NCBI GenBank assembly: GCA_023252195.1
Contig: JAHEXI010000003.1
Location: 124,001 to 188,000, forward strand
From: Pseudonocardiales bacterium
GTDB taxonomy: Bacteria; Actinomycetota; Actinomycetes; Mycobacteriales; Pseudonocardiaceae
Length of the DNA: 64,000 bases
Reading direction: 5' to 3'
This document shows positions 29,981 through 38,485 of the stretch, one piece after another. A program made the position numbers and the translations under genes. The first letter of the stretch is position 1; the number at the start of each line of letters is the position of its first letter. Below the pieces are notes generated by a model. It searched no databases. It saw only the letters and a list, made by a program, of their open reading frames with translations, and was not told the origin of the DNA.

Positions 29981-30283
29981 ATGAAGGTCCAGCTCCATAG
30001 AACCGGCGGCTTCGCCGGGTTGGCCGGCGCGGCGTCGCTCGACAGCCGGGACCTCGACGAGGCCGCTGCCGCTGAGTTTCGCCAGCTGGTGACGAAACTG
30101 GACCTCACCGCGCTACCGACCCATGCCGACGCGGCGGTTGTCCCGGACGCCTTCACCTACGAAATCGACATCATTGTGGGGAAGGATCACCACCGCCTCG
30201 CTCTCACCGACCCCGACGTTCCTCCCGAGTGGCGGTCACTCCTGACGCACGTATGGAGCCACGGCCGGCATCCGCGCCGTTGA
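29981..30283 (+). CDS. emfourin-like inhibitor of M4 peptidase
   Basis: 100 residues from ATG 29981; in-frame GTG codons slightly upstream are alternatives. The sequence MKVQLHRTGGFAGLAG, then EFRQLVTKLDLTALP, FTYEIDIIVG and HRLALTDPDVPPEWRSLLTH has the layout of emfourin. Emfourin is the small protein that binds and inhibits protealysin and is usually encoded next to it. Protection of the cell from the signal-less metallopeptidase is the expected role. The match is from memory of the family pattern and needs a profile search. Confidence 0.75.
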   Translation: MKVQLHRTGGFAGLAGAASLDSRDLDEAAAAEFRQLVTKLDLTALPTHADAAVVPDAFTYEIDIIVGKDHHRLALTDPDVPPEWRSLLTHVWSHGRHPRR

Positions 30284-30342
30284 TCCCGTATTCCCTGGGT
30301 TCAGTATTCCGGGCGGCACCTCGCATTGGAGGACGAGTAGCC

Positions 30343-30714
30343 ATGACAATCGACGAAAAATCGTATGGGTTCTGGATCGTAATCGGCGGGCTCGTCGTGC
30401 TGCTGAGCATTTCTCTGGCGGCGGTGTTCCGTTACGGAGCGGTCGCGGATGCATCAGGCCCCATCACGGCCGCCGGCACGGTGATCGGAACGGTGGTCGG
30501 CACCTTCTTCGGCGTGCATGTCGGCGCTGCCGGGGCCGCCGCAGGTGCCCGACAGTCCGAGGCGGCGCGCCAACAGTCGGAGTCGGCGCGTCAGCAGGCC
30601 GAAGGTGTCAAGGACACCGTCGTCGGCGGGCTGTCGACGATTGCGGCGGCTGCCGAGCCAGGAAGCGCGCCTGCGAAGGCTGTCCAAGAGCTGATCGACT
30701 CGATCAAGCCGTGA
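30343..30714 (+). CDS. small two-helix membrane protein
   Basis: 123 residues from ATG 30343, preceded by GGAGG. Residues ~8-32 (FWIVIGGLVVLLSISLAAVF) and ~45-68 (ITAAGTVIGTVVGTFFGVHV) are membrane segments. A Gln/Ala/Ser-rich helix (ARQSEAARQQSESARQQ) capable of coiled coil follows. No family recognised. It ends the forward gene set, with an opposing operon ending 27 bp later. Confidence 0.65.
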   Translation: MTIDEKSYGFWIVIGGLVVLLSISLAAVFRYGAVADASGPITAAGTVIGTVVGTFFGVHVGAAGAAAGARQSEAARQQSESARQQAEGVKDTVVGGLSTIAAAAEPGSAPAKAVQELIDSIKP

Positions 30715-30741
30715 ACTGCCGAATCTCCCGGTGCGCAGCGA

Positions 30742-32001
30742 TCACGCGAGTGCGGCGGCGAGGACGGCCCAGAGGATCTCAGGGTGCCGGATATCGCTGT
30801 GCGCACCGGAGAACGCGGACTGGTTCGCGGCGATGACGGCGTCACTTTTCAGCCGGTAGAAGCGGCCCTTGTCGAAGGTGTACGGCTTACCGGCCGGTTG
30901 CAGGACGATTTCCGTGGCGTCTTGCTCCTGGTAGCCGTCATGGCCCATCCCGCCCCATCGGTAGGTGAGGTCTTGGGCGCTCTCACTGTCGCTGTGGCTC
31001 AGCAGTGATGCTGCCGGATACCACCAGCCAACCGCCCGGTCCGCTGCCGAGAAGGTAGCCAGTAGCGGGCCATCGACGCCGTTTCGGTCCCCGGCGAGGG
31101 CGCCGTTGCGGGCGGCGTCGATCGGCATCGGCTGGGCGAAGCTGAAATGGGAGAAGGCACCCTGGATGAGAGTCAGCGACTTCACCGGGCTGTCCGGGCC
31201 CCGGCGGTCGCCTGGTAGGCCGGACAGCGCGAATGCGACCAGCCGGGCGCCGAAGCTGTGCCCGAGCAGGTGAATGCGCGGCTGCCCTCCGGCCGGGACG
31301 AGCTGGCTGACCAGCGGCCCGAGACCGGACCGGCCGATCACACCCGCACGGTTCTTCATCTCGTAGTAGCTGGCGGTCCGCAGCACCTCCCGGGCACCAC
31401 CCCAGAGGCTGTTGAAGAAATCACCCACATCCTGGGCGTCGCCTTGGGTCTTGGACATGCCGGCGAAGTGACCGAAGACCGCCGCGGTCGGCTGGGTCAG
31501 CACCGCTTGCTCCCCGGCGTCCTCGGCCGCGCCGAGGTCTGGTGAAGTCACCAGGCTACGGATGAGGCTGTGGGCCTCCCGCAGTTTCCCGGAGTTCGCC
31601 GGCTTGGTATCCAGCAGCTCACCGATCTGAGCTAGCGCTTGTTGCTGTGGCGGTTGGAAGACCGGCGTTAGCGCGGCTGCGAGTTGCTGGCCGCTGCGCG
31701 CGGCGGCGGGCGGCGCGGTGGGGTCGTCTTCGGGGAAGACCAGGGCGGGCCAGAAGACGCCGACCGCGCCAGCCTGGCGACTGCCCGGCGCCGCGCCGAT
31801 CTGTTCCGACAGCAAGGTGAACATCGCTTGGTAGAGGTCGCGGGCGCTGGCCACCGAATTGTTCCAACCGTGGCAGAAGATGAACAAGTCGGACAGCTGG
31901 TGGCCCGGAAGTTCGGCCGGCAGCTGACCGTCGTCGACCAGCGTGCCTTTCTCGTCGAAGTGGATTTCCCAGTAGGGCAGTCCACCGATCTGCATGGCCA
32001 T
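30742..32001 (-). CDS. alpha/beta hydrolase-like protein
   Basis: 419 residues from ATG 32001. The nucleophile elbow LLGHSFGARLVAF (Ser249) and an oxyanion-type FIFCHGWNNSV at about 40-49 mark an alpha/beta hydrolase (lipase/esterase-like). A long helical insertion lies between them, and the C-terminal part includes a YRWGGMGHDGYQ block that may carry the histidine. There is no signal peptide. It is the last gene of a three-gene operon (C1 peptidase, S8 peptidase, hydrolase) with 25-27 bp spacers. Substrate unknown. Confidence 0.75.
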   Translation of the reverse strand: MAMQIGGLPYWEIHFDEKGTLVDDGQLPAELPGHQLSDLFIFCHGWNNSVASARDLYQAMFTLLSEQIGAAPGSRQAGAVGVFWPALVFPEDDPTAPPAAARSGQQLAAALTPVFQPPQQQALAQIGELLDTKPANSGKLREAHSLIRSLVTSPDLGAAEDAGEQAVLTQPTAAVFGHFAGMSKTQGDAQDVGDFFNSLWGGAREVLRTASYYEMKNRAGVIGRSGLGPLVSQLVPAGGQPRIHLLGHSFGARLVAFALSGLPGDRRGPDSPVKSLTLIQGAFSHFSFAQPMPIDAARNGALAGDRNGVDGPLLATFSAADRAVGWWYPAASLLSHSDSESAQDLTYRWGGMGHDGYQEQDATEIVLQPAGKPYTFDKGRFYRLKSDAVIAANQSAFSGAHSDIRHPEILWAVLAAALA

Positions 32002-32028
32002 TGCTACCACTGCCTTCCCGCATTGGAC

Positions 32029-33564
32029 TTAGACATTCGATAAGACCCGCATCAAGTCGATGAGGCCGTGTCCTTCCAGGAAACGATCACGGCCCAGCGA
32101 GGTCGCGTTCGTGGTGAAGAGTTCCTTCACCTCGCGAGGCCGGCCCACGAACTCCTGCTGTACGGACAGAAAGGCCGCGATGGCGCCGGAGGCGTGCGCC
32201 GCGGCCATCGAGGTACCGCTGTCCTCGATGTAGGTGGCCGCGATGGCGTCGGCCTCGTCGACGAGGTCGGCCATCCTCTGCCGCAGGTGCCCGGTCGCGC
32301 AGGACGTGATGCGTTCCCCGGGCGCCAACAGGTCGGGCTTGAGCCGGCCGTCCAGGGTGGGGCCCTTGGAGGAGGTATAGGTGACTCCGTACCGGTGCGG
32401 GCTGTCCCGGTGGGTGGACCCGACCGTGATCGCCTCCTGCGCGTTGCCCGGATCGGTGATGCTCGAAAGCACCCCACGGGAGTCGGAGCTTTGGCTGACC
32501 GCGCCGGCGTAGCCGCTGTTACCAGCGCTGACGACCACCACTACGCCCGTTCCGACCAGCAGATCGATCTCCCGGCACAGCGGGCTCTGGCCGGCGGCGT
32601 AGTCGCTCGGGTCCCACCGACAGCCCAAGCTCAGATTCGCGCCGTGGATGATCAGTGCTCGACCGCCCGAGTTCACCGTTTCACGGATGTGATACAGCGC
32701 TGCGATCACCGCGCTCGACGAGGTCACCAGCCCGTCTTGACCGTCGGGCGTGAGGACCTTCAGGCTGACCAGCTTTGCCTGGGAGGCGATCCCGGTCAGC
32801 GACCGGCCGGGGTCGATCTGCCGGGCCACCCAGTCTCCGGGCAGACCGTCCTGCGAGGGCTGCTGGCTGGCGATGACCGGTGTCACCGTGGCGGGGACCG
32901 CGCCTGCGATGATGCCGGCTACGTGTGTGCCGTGCCCTTCGGGATCCAGCAGTGCTGCGTCCGGGTCCTTGGGCGGTTGCGCGTCGGGGGTCAGCAGATA
33001 GGTGAAATCGTGGTGCAGTTTGGCCACCGCGCCGGTGAGGGTGCCGTCGGCGAAATGAGGGTGATGTTGATCTATCCCACTGTCCAGGACAGCCCAGGTC
33101 ACTCCCTCGCCGGTCGCAGCGTAGGAACGAACGGCGGCGTCGGATTTGATCGTGGACACCGACCGGTCCAGGTGCGGGTGCAGGGTGTAATCCGGCCAGA
33201 CCCGAAACACGGTCCGGGCCGCGCCGGCCGCCCGATCGGCCGCCACCAGATCCTGGATCTCCTGGGGGCGCAGCATGCAGGAGACGTAGCAGTCCGCGAC
33301 CGGGCGCGGATTCGGGGCGCCGGCGCGCCCCACCGAATGGTCATACAGTTCGAGGAACCGCTGCCGAGTGTCCTCGGTGTCCACATCGATGGTGAGATCC
33401 AACTCGACCAGCGCCGGGCTGCGCTGGTCCTGTCCCACCCGTACCACTCGTCGGCGTGCCTCCTCCGGGACGTCAGGCTGCAGCGCCGGACTGACCACGC
33501 TTCGGTGCAGCACCCGATGCGGCCTTGGTCGGCTCGATGCGGTATCGCCAGAGCTGGGGCCCAT
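32029..33564 (-). CDS. S8 (subtilisin) family serine peptidase
   Basis: 511 residues, ATG after GAGGAAG. The catalytic triad is complete: D161 (AVLDSGIDQHHP), H211 (GHGTHVAGI) and S452 (SGTSMAAAHASG), with the oxyanion N349 (VSAGNSG). About 150 N-terminal residues form a pro-like domain. The start region is Arg/Ser/Pro-rich, with no hydrophobic signal. A GxNLSLG strand and the LKPDLLAPG segment are typical. Middle gene of the operon running towards the emfourin region. Confidence 0.93.
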   Translation of the reverse strand: MGPSSGDTASSRPRPHRVLHRSVVSPALQPDVPEEARRRVVRVGQDQRSPALVELDLTIDVDTEDTRQRFLELYDHSVGRAGAPNPRPVADCYVSCMLRPQEIQDLVAADRAAGAARTVFRVWPDYTLHPHLDRSVSTIKSDAAVRSYAATGEGVTWAVLDSGIDQHHPHFADGTLTGAVAKLHHDFTYLLTPDAQPPKDPDAALLDPEGHGTHVAGIIAGAVPATVTPVIASQQPSQDGLPGDWVARQIDPGRSLTGIASQAKLVSLKVLTPDGQDGLVTSSSAVIAALYHIRETVNSGGRALIIHGANLSLGCRWDPSDYAAGQSPLCREIDLLVGTGVVVVVSAGNSGYAGAVSQSSDSRGVLSSITDPGNAQEAITVGSTHRDSPHRYGVTYTSSKGPTLDGRLKPDLLAPGERITSCATGHLRQRMADLVDEADAIAATYIEDSGTSMAAAHASGAIAAFLSVQQEFVGRPREVKELFTTNATSLGRDRFLEGHGLIDLMRVLSNV

Positions 33565-33589
33565 TGCGCTCTTCCTCGGTCGGCGGTAG

Positions 33590-34282
33590 TTACTTCACCG
33601 GGACGGTGACGTCGCCTTGTTCTTGCAGTAGCCGATCCCAGGTGTCAAAGGTCATGCAGAAGCGGCCACCGACGCCGAATTGGGTGCCCCAGCTGTTCCA
33701 GAACCAGACGAGTTGATTGTCGGCGTCGATGCCGTCGGCGACGATCTCGTGCCCACCGCGGACCGTGGCGGCTGCGGTGATCTCGACGAGCCCGGTCTGC
33801 GGATCGGGCCTGTCGAAACTGCTGTACCAGTTGATGCCGGTGATGACCGGGCGCTCCACGAGCGCTTCGAGGGCCTGCTGGATGCCGAAGGCGTGTTGGT
33901 ATGAGGTGATCATTCCCAGCTGGACGGCTGCCTTGCAGACCATCAGACCGCTGCCGCCGGGATCATTGGGCGGGTAGGGCTTGCCCTCCAGCTTGGTCTC
34001 CAGCTCGTAGAGGGTGATGGCATCGGTTTCGGTGAGCGCCGCACCGCCGTTGGAATTCGGGACGGAATCCAACGCGCCACACAGCGCGTTGGCGGTGCAG
34101 GACCCGATGTGGCCTTGATCTAATGGCAATCCGGTCGCTTGATGGGTCACACTCACGATCTGTGGGGCCCGGGCGGCCTGGAATTGCCGGGAGCGCGGGT
34201 CGTGCTTGACGTGACGCCCCAGACGCTTGCCCGCAATGGGGTCTTCCGGCAGGTGGGCTGTGATGATGTCTGATCCTGGCAT
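33590..34282 (-). CDS. C1 (papain-like) cysteine peptidase
   Basis: 230 residues from ATG 34282, with GGGAG upstream. The catalytic cysteine is in DQGHIGSCTANA (C62), with the preceding Gln as oxyanion residue. The histidine is in RGGHEIVADGID (H178) and the asparagine in WFWNSWGTQFGVGGRF (N196). All are in papain order. It is short, with only ~50 residues before the active site and no signal peptide, so it may be made nearly mature. It leads the operon. The two genes downstream encode an S8 peptidase and a hydrolase. Confidence 0.9.
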   Translation of the reverse strand: MPGSDIITAHLPEDPIAGKRLGRHVKHDPRSRQFQAARAPQIVSVTHQATGLPLDQGHIGSCTANALCGALDSVPNSNGGAALTETDAITLYELETKLEGKPYPPNDPGGSGLMVCKAAVQLGMITSYQHAFGIQQALEALVERPVITGINWYSSFDRPDPQTGLVEITAAATVRGGHEIVADGIDADNQLVWFWNSWGTQFGVGGRFCMTFDTWDRLLQEQGDVTVPVK

Positions 34283-34465
34283 GGCCGTTCTCCCTTGGTG
34301 TGGCCGTTGTGCAGGTGGAGAGCACGCCGGACCAGCTCCTGATACCGCCTGTGTCAACAACGGCCCGAAATTGGGCCATTCGGCCCGACCAGCGCCGCAT
34401 CGAGGCGACACGGCCGGATGGGAGTAGCGGGAGCGCAGGCTCGACGCCGAGCGCGCGGAGCGGCT

Positions 34466-34766
34466 GTGATCTATCTGGACTCCTCAGCGCGTCGAAGTGA
34501 TCAGGGCGGCTCGTCGGGTCGGCGGTCCTGCCGTACTGGAAGCGCGGGCGGTGGTGAACGACATCGATCTGATCGTCCTAGACCGTGCGGTCCAGGATCT
34601 CGCCTCCGACATCGGTGACCCGTTGTTGCGTACCGTTGACGCGCTGCACCTAGCTTCCGCCGTACTGCTCGGCGACGACCTGGCGGTCTTCGTCGCCTAC
34701 GACCACCGGCTCACCGACGCTGCCCAAACCGCCGGACTAGCCGTCGCCACACCCGGTCGGGCGTAG
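34466..34766 (+). pseudogene. vapBC-type remnant: PIN-domain toxin with internal deletion
   Basis: GTG 34466 opens VIYLDSSA, the start of a PIN (VapC) ribonuclease with its first acidic residue. The frame then jumps directly into VIRAARRV and continues as VLDRAVQDLASDIGDPLLRT, LDALHLA-like VDALHLASAVLLG and VAYDHRLTDAAQTAGL, the C-terminal half of VapC. About 35-40 codons are missing and the junction is out of frame. Upstream, an antitoxin tail (RRLDAERAERL) ends in a TGA overlapping the GTG, the usual VapBC arrangement, but only about 12 codons of it remain. Confidence 0.75.
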
Positions 34767-34802
34767 TGCTGGGTAGGACGTCGGCCACGACGCGGCGGTC
34801 AG

Positions 34803-34894
34803 ATCGGGTAGCCGGCGCAGTCCAGTCGGGTAGCCGGCTCAGTGAAGTCGAGTAGGCCGTTACTCCCGACACCGCCACGGGGGCGACCTAATGT
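34803..34894 (+). promoter_or_regulatory. phased-repeat promoter array, copy 2 (DUF1036-like operon)
   Basis: Three direct repeats sit exactly 22 bp apart: ATCGGGTA (34803-34810), GTCGGGTA (34825-34832) and GTCGAGTA (34847-34854). An inverted half-site TACTCCCGAC follows at 34861-34870. The -10 hexamer TAATGT is at 34889-34894, 6 bp before ATG 34901. Repeat-to--10 (42 bp) and -10-to-ATG (6 bp) distances equal those of the other two copies. Confidence 0.88.
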
Positions 34895-34900
34895 TGAGAC

Positions 34901-34981
34901 ATGGACCTGTGCCTCGCCGTCGTCAGCCATCATGTGCTCGGGGTCGGTGTAGAGGCCGACCAGTGCCACTTGTATTTATGA
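34901..34981 (+). CDS. leaderless short ORF after promoter array copy 2
   Basis: 26 codons starting ATGGACCTG 6 bp after a TAATGT -10 element, reading MDLCLAVVSHHVLGVGVEAD and ending at TGA 34979. Its first three codons (MDL) match those of the gene after copy 1. It may be a decayed version of that small HTH gene or a genuine leader peptide. The next gene begins 94 bp later. Confidence 0.45.
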   Translation: MDLCLAVVSHHVLGVGVEADQCHLYL

Positions 34982-35074
34982 ATTCTGGACCGGTCCCGGA
35001 CCTTCATGGGCGCCGCTGTACCTCGGACGGCTCGGGCAACTATTCGGTCTTTACCCTCGACGGGAGAGGTGGAC

Positions 35075-35290
35075 ATGACTGATCCGCAAGCCAATATTGA
35101 CGAGAGGGTTGCCTTCGGGGCGATGGACGCAGCCGCTGATCGGTACACCGCGGAAGCGCCATCCGACAGCTCGCAGCATGAGTGGCCGAGCAGGCTGTCG
35201 AGCAGCGGCACGTCTCATGAGCCGGCGCACTTGGACCGTCCGGCCCCGAGTAACGAACCGCTCAGGGTTCGTTTCGAGAAGGCGGAGTAG
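35075..35290 (+). CDS. hypothetical hydrophilic protein, 71 residues
   Basis: ATG 35075 follows GGGAGAGG. The sequence MTDPQANIDERVAFGAMDAA, with later SSQHEWPSRLSSSGTSHEP and a charged end RVRFEKAE, is polar and probably disordered. No family recognised. It lies 5 bp before the DUF1036-like gene and downstream of promoter array copy 2, so it belongs to that operon. Confidence 0.6.
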   Translation: MTDPQANIDERVAFGAMDAAADRYTAEAPSDSSQHEWPSRLSSSGTSHEPAHLDRPAPSNEPLRVRFEKAE

Positions 35291-35295
35291 GGCTC

Positions 35296-35658
35296 ATGTG
35301 GGTTGCCTTCCAGAACAATCACAACCAACAGGCCTGGGTTGCCATCATGCAACACGACACTGGCTCCTGCGGCGGAGAGGGTGGCGATTGGGCCACCGCC
35401 GGTTGGTGGACGCTGAATCCAGGTGAGTCGAAGACTGTGTTCTGGACCACCAACCAGTACTCTTTTTTCTACGCCGAGGCGGCGGATGGCGTGTATTGGG
35501 GTGATTCCAACGGTCCGGGCGTGTACGTCACAAACGACCGCTTCAATTCTTGTTACAATATCGGCACCTCTACGTGGCGCATCGTAAATATGAGTCGGAT
35601 TGACGTCGGCTGGCCACCGGCACGACCCTTCACCCATACCGTTAACCTCAACGGTTAG
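35296..35658 (+). CDS. DUF1036-like beta-sandwich protein
   Basis: 120 residues, ATG after GGAG. The pattern WVAFQNNHNQQAWVAIMQHD, then GWWTLNPGESKTVFW and YSFFYAEAADGVYWGDS resembles DUF1036, in which a GWW.l.PGec..v..g.....yyyYAe core is conserved. DUF1036 proteins are small and often surface-associated, of unknown function. There is no signal peptide in this start. Two cysteines (CGGEGG and SCYNIG) could pair if exported. It is the last gene in the array copy 2 operon. Confidence 0.65.
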   Translation: MWVAFQNNHNQQAWVAIMQHDTGSCGGEGGDWATAGWWTLNPGESKTVFWTTNQYSFFYAEAADGVYWGDSNGPGVYVTNDRFNSCYNIGTSTWRIVNMSRIDVGWPPARPFTHTVNLNG

Positions 35659-35845
35659 GGCGTTGGATTGGCTGGCGAGAGCGTCCGCACTGTTTTGGTT
35701 CGCCGGAGTTCTTCCTCCGCGGCTATCGGTAGTTGAGCGGGTGGCCACCGACGCTGGCCTGGCCACGTGAGTAGGAGCTTCGGCGAAACGAGGCAGCCTG
35801 ACGAGTGAGAAGGGAGAGTCGCCAATTGACCAGGCAGCCGAGCGT

Positions 35846-37246
35846 ATGACCCTTGTCGCCGGTGTCGACTCCTCGACGCAGTCGTGCAAGGTGGTGATCC
35901 GGGACGCGGAGACCGGCGAGTTGGTCCGGCACGGACGCGGCACGCATCCGGAGGGCACCGAGGTACACCCCGACGCGTGGTGGGCGGCGCTGCAGACGGC
36001 GCTCAACGAGGCCGGTGGGCTGGACGACGTCGCCGCAGTGGCCGTGGGTGCACAGCAGCACGGGATGGTGTGCCTCGATGAGACCGGCCGGGTGGTGCGG
36101 CCGGCTTTGCTGTGGAACGACACCCGGTCCGCTGACGCTGCCCTCGACCTGATCGCTGAGCTGGGCGGCGGCGCGGCGTGGGCGCAGGCGGTGGGCGTCG
36201 TTCCGGTCGCCTCTTTCACCGTGACCAAGCTGCGCTGGCTCGCCCAGCACGAACCTGACGCGGCGGCCCAGACGGCGGCGGTCTGCCTGCCGCACGACTG
36301 GCTGACCTGGCGCCTCGGCGCCGATCCGGCTCTGGAGGCATTGCGGACCGACCGCGGGGACGCCAGCGGAACCGGCTACTGGTCCGCCGCGAGCGGCGCC
36401 TACCGCAGCGACCTGCTCATCCGCGCGCTCGGCCACGACGTCGCCGTCCCGCGGGTGCTCGGGCCGTCCGAGCCGGCTGGCACCATTCCCAAAGGTTCCC
36501 TGCTAGGCCCGGGCACCGGCGACAACGCCGCAGCGGCCCTCGGACTCGACACCCGCCCCGGCGACGTAATCGTCTCGATCGGCACCTCCGGCGTGGCCTG
36601 CTCGGTGAGCGACGCCCCCGCTGCCGACCCGTCGGGCACGATAGCCGGATTCGCCGATGCCACCGGCCGGTTCCTCCCGCTGGTGGCCACGCTCAACGCG
36701 GCCCGAGTCCTCGACGCCGTCGCCACAATGCTCCGCGTCGACCACGAGGAGCTGTCCCGGCTCGCGCTCTCGGCGCCGCCCGGTGCCGGCGGTGTCGTGG
36801 TCGTGCCGTATCTGGAAGGTGAGCGGACCCCGGACCGACCGGACGCCACCGGCGCCGTCCACGGGCTGCGCCTGTCGACGGCGACCGCGGCGCACCTGGC
36901 CCGCGCCGCGGTCGAGGGATTGCTCTGCGGCCTGGCGGACGGCATCGACGCCCTGGTCGCGACCGGCGACCGGGTCGAGCGGGTGTTCCTGATCGGTGGC
37001 GGCGCGCGGTCCGGCGCGGTCCGGCGAATCGCGCCCACCGTGCTGGGCCGTCCCGTGCTGGTGCCGCCGCCGGGGGAGTACGTCGCAGACGGGGCCGCGC
37101 GGCAGGCCGCGTGGGCTTTCAGTGGAAACACCGAGCCGCCGCGCTGGCCGCGGGCGGGGGTCGAGACCTACGACAGTGACGTCGTCGAGTCCATTCGGGC
37201 CCGGTACGCGCAGGCGCGTGAGCTCACCGTCACGAGGCAGCAGTAG
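35846..37246 (+). CDS. xylB: xylulokinase-like FGGY kinase
   Basis: 466 residues. An FGGY carbohydrate kinase with N-terminal phosphate loop [16 protein letters not shown], the substrate segment [16 protein letters not shown] and LLWNDTRS, the ATP-binding [13 protein letters not shown] and a C-terminal [16 protein letters not shown]. The QQHGMV and WNDTRS motifs favour xylulokinase over glycerol or gluconate kinase. It phosphorylates a pentulose to feed the pentose phosphate pathway. No isomerase is adjacent on this strand; one is 5 kb away in the opposing sugar operon. Confidence 0.88.
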   Translation: MTLVAGVDSSTQSCKVVIRDAETGELVRHGRGTHPEGTEVHPDAWWAALQTALNEAGGLDDVAAVAVGAQQHGMVCLDETGRVVRPALLWNDTRSADAALDLIAELGGGAAWAQAVGVVPVASFTVTKLRWLAQHEPDAAAQTAAVCLPHDWLTWRLGADPALEALRTDRGDASGTGYWSAASGAYRSDLLIRALGHDVAVPRVLGPSEPAGTIPKGSLLGPGTGDNAAAALGLDTRPGDVIVSIGTSGVACSVSDAPAADPSGTIAGFADATGRFLPLVATLNAARVLDAVATMLRVDHEELSRLALSAPPGAGGVVVVPYLEGERTPDRPDATGAVHGLRLSTATAAHLARAAVEGLLCGLADGIDALVATGDRVERVFLIGGGARSGAVRRIAPTVLGRPVLVPPPGEYVADGAARQAAWAFSGNTEPPRWPRAGVETYDSDVVESIRARYAQARELTVTRQQ

Positions 37247-37274
37247 CGCAGCGTCCGGGCAACCCTTCCCACCG

Positions 37275-37730
37275 GTTAACCACGGCACCGAGCTCGCCCA
37301 GGTCGGCGCCGGCGACACCGTGGCGGTGTTCGGCGTGGGCTCGGTCGGGCTGATGGCCGCGCACAGCACGGTGCCGCGCAGCGCCTCGCAGATTTCGTGG
37401 TCGACAAGGAGCCCTACCGGCTGGCGCTTGCCGAACGGTTCGGTGCAGCCGCGGTGAACGGGAGGCCGTCGGTTACCAGGCCCACGACCCGACCGGGCAG
37501 GAACATCCGGAGATGGTGCTCGACAAGCTCGTGGAAGTGGTCCGGGCCACCGGGCGCCTCGCGGTGGTCGGCGTGTACAACCCCTAGGATCCGGGCGCGT
37601 CGAACGAGAACGCGAAAGAAGGCCGCTACGCATTCCAGTACGGGCAGGTATTCGACAAGGGCATCAGCATGGGGCAGGTCCAGTGCCTGGTGAAGCGCTA
37701 CAACCCCAGGCCCGGCTGCCTGAGAAGTCT
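37275..37730 (+). pseudogene. decayed formaldehyde dehydrogenase-like zinc dehydrogenase
   Basis: Pieces of one medium-chain dehydrogenase are readable in changing frames: VGAGDTVAVFGVGSVGLMAA (the NAD-binding loop), DKEPYRLALAERFGAAAVN, a PEMVLDKLVEVVRATGRLAV segment, VGVYNP followed by a TAG, then AKEGRYAFQYGQVFDKGI and QVQCLVKRYN. The last pieces match the C-terminal end of glutathione-independent formaldehyde dehydrogenases. At least two frameshifts and one in-frame stop are present. The N-terminal catalytic domain is gone. Confidence 0.8.
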
Positions 37731-37774
37731 GCCTGCCGGCGGACCTCGCCGCTCCCGTACTCCGCGCCAGAGCC

Positions 37775-37830
37775 ATTCGGAGCCGAATCGCGACTCCCGC
37801 GAACCGGCTGACCGCTATTCGGTTCCGAAT
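37775..37830. promoter_or_regulatory. two ATTCGG-NN-CCGAAT palindromes 42 bp apart
   Basis: ATTCGGAGCCGAAT (37775-37788) and ATTCGGTTCCGAAT (37817-37830) are each perfect 6+6 dyads with two central bases. Together with their flanks they also form a larger inverted repeat (GAGCCATTCGG and CCGAATGGCGCTC). The 42 bp centre spacing is four helical turns, as expected for two dimers binding one DNA face or looping. Nearest genes are the DinB gene (stop side) and the pseudogene. No regulator for it is obvious nearby. Confidence 0.7.
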
Positions 37831-37908
37831 GGCGCTCGCTGTCCGAGCCGCGACTGCCGCAGGCAGAAGTCGGTGCCGGCGACCTTCGATTTCGGGAGCT
37901 GGGTGCCG

Positions 37909-38409
37909 TCAACCTCTATTGTGGTCGCCGGTGGCCCCGTCGATGAGCTCGCGCAGGATGTCCATGTGGCCGGCGTGGCGGGCGGTCTCTTCGATCATGT
38001 GAAGCAGCACCCATCGCATTGACACGGTGTCTCCGAACCAGGCGGTGCCTACATCGTCGAGATTGAGTTCGTGAATCACCTCGTCGGCTGCGGCTCGGGC
38101 CCTGCCGTAAAACGCCACGATGTCGGCGGTGGTCTCCTCCGGGATCACACGTAGGTCAGCGTTCTCGTCGTTCTCGTCGAACGGCAGCGGCTCTATCTTG
38201 CGGCCGAACGTTTGGCAGAACCATGCGTACTCGACAGCTGCCAGGTGTTTCGTGAGGCCCAATAGGTTGGTGCCTGACGGGGTCATCGGGCGTCGTAGCT
38301 GCTCGTCATTGAGATCGTCGAGCTTCCACAGCACCACGTCGCGGTGCCGATCGAGGCTGGCCTGCAGGCTCTCCTTCTCGCCACCCGTGAGCGGCACTCG
38401 TTGGCTCAT
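37909..38409 (-). CDS. DinB/DUF664 family protein
   Basis: 166 residues. A four-helix DinB-fold protein with the metal histidines H55 (LTKHLAAVEYAW) and H145/H148 (EETARHAGHMDIL). The C-terminal RHAGHMDILRELIDG is characteristic of the DUF664 group. Bacillithiol/mycothiol-dependent transferases belong to this superfamily, so a mycothiol S-transferase role is possible in an actinobacterium. It is monocistronic by appearance, 76 bp beyond the end of the glycosidase operon. Confidence 0.82.
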   Translation of the reverse strand: MSQRVPLTGGEKESLQASLDRHRDVVLWKLDDLNDEQLRRPMTPSGTNLLGLTKHLAAVEYAWFCQTFGRKIEPLPFDENDENADLRVIPEETTADIVAFYGRARAAADEVIHELNLDDVGTAWFGDTVSMRWVLLHMIEETARHAGHMDILRELIDGATGDHNRG

Positions 38410-38485
38410 GTCCGGAACATAACAGCCACCTCCGGCACCGCTGGGGCCTGATCAAGCCCTTCAGGTTGCGCTGGCGGCGTGGCAC

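Noticed and set aside
32068-33609. 513-codon forward frame opposite the S8 peptidase
   Set aside because: The peptidase triad on the reverse strand is complete; the forward frame has no recognisable domain.
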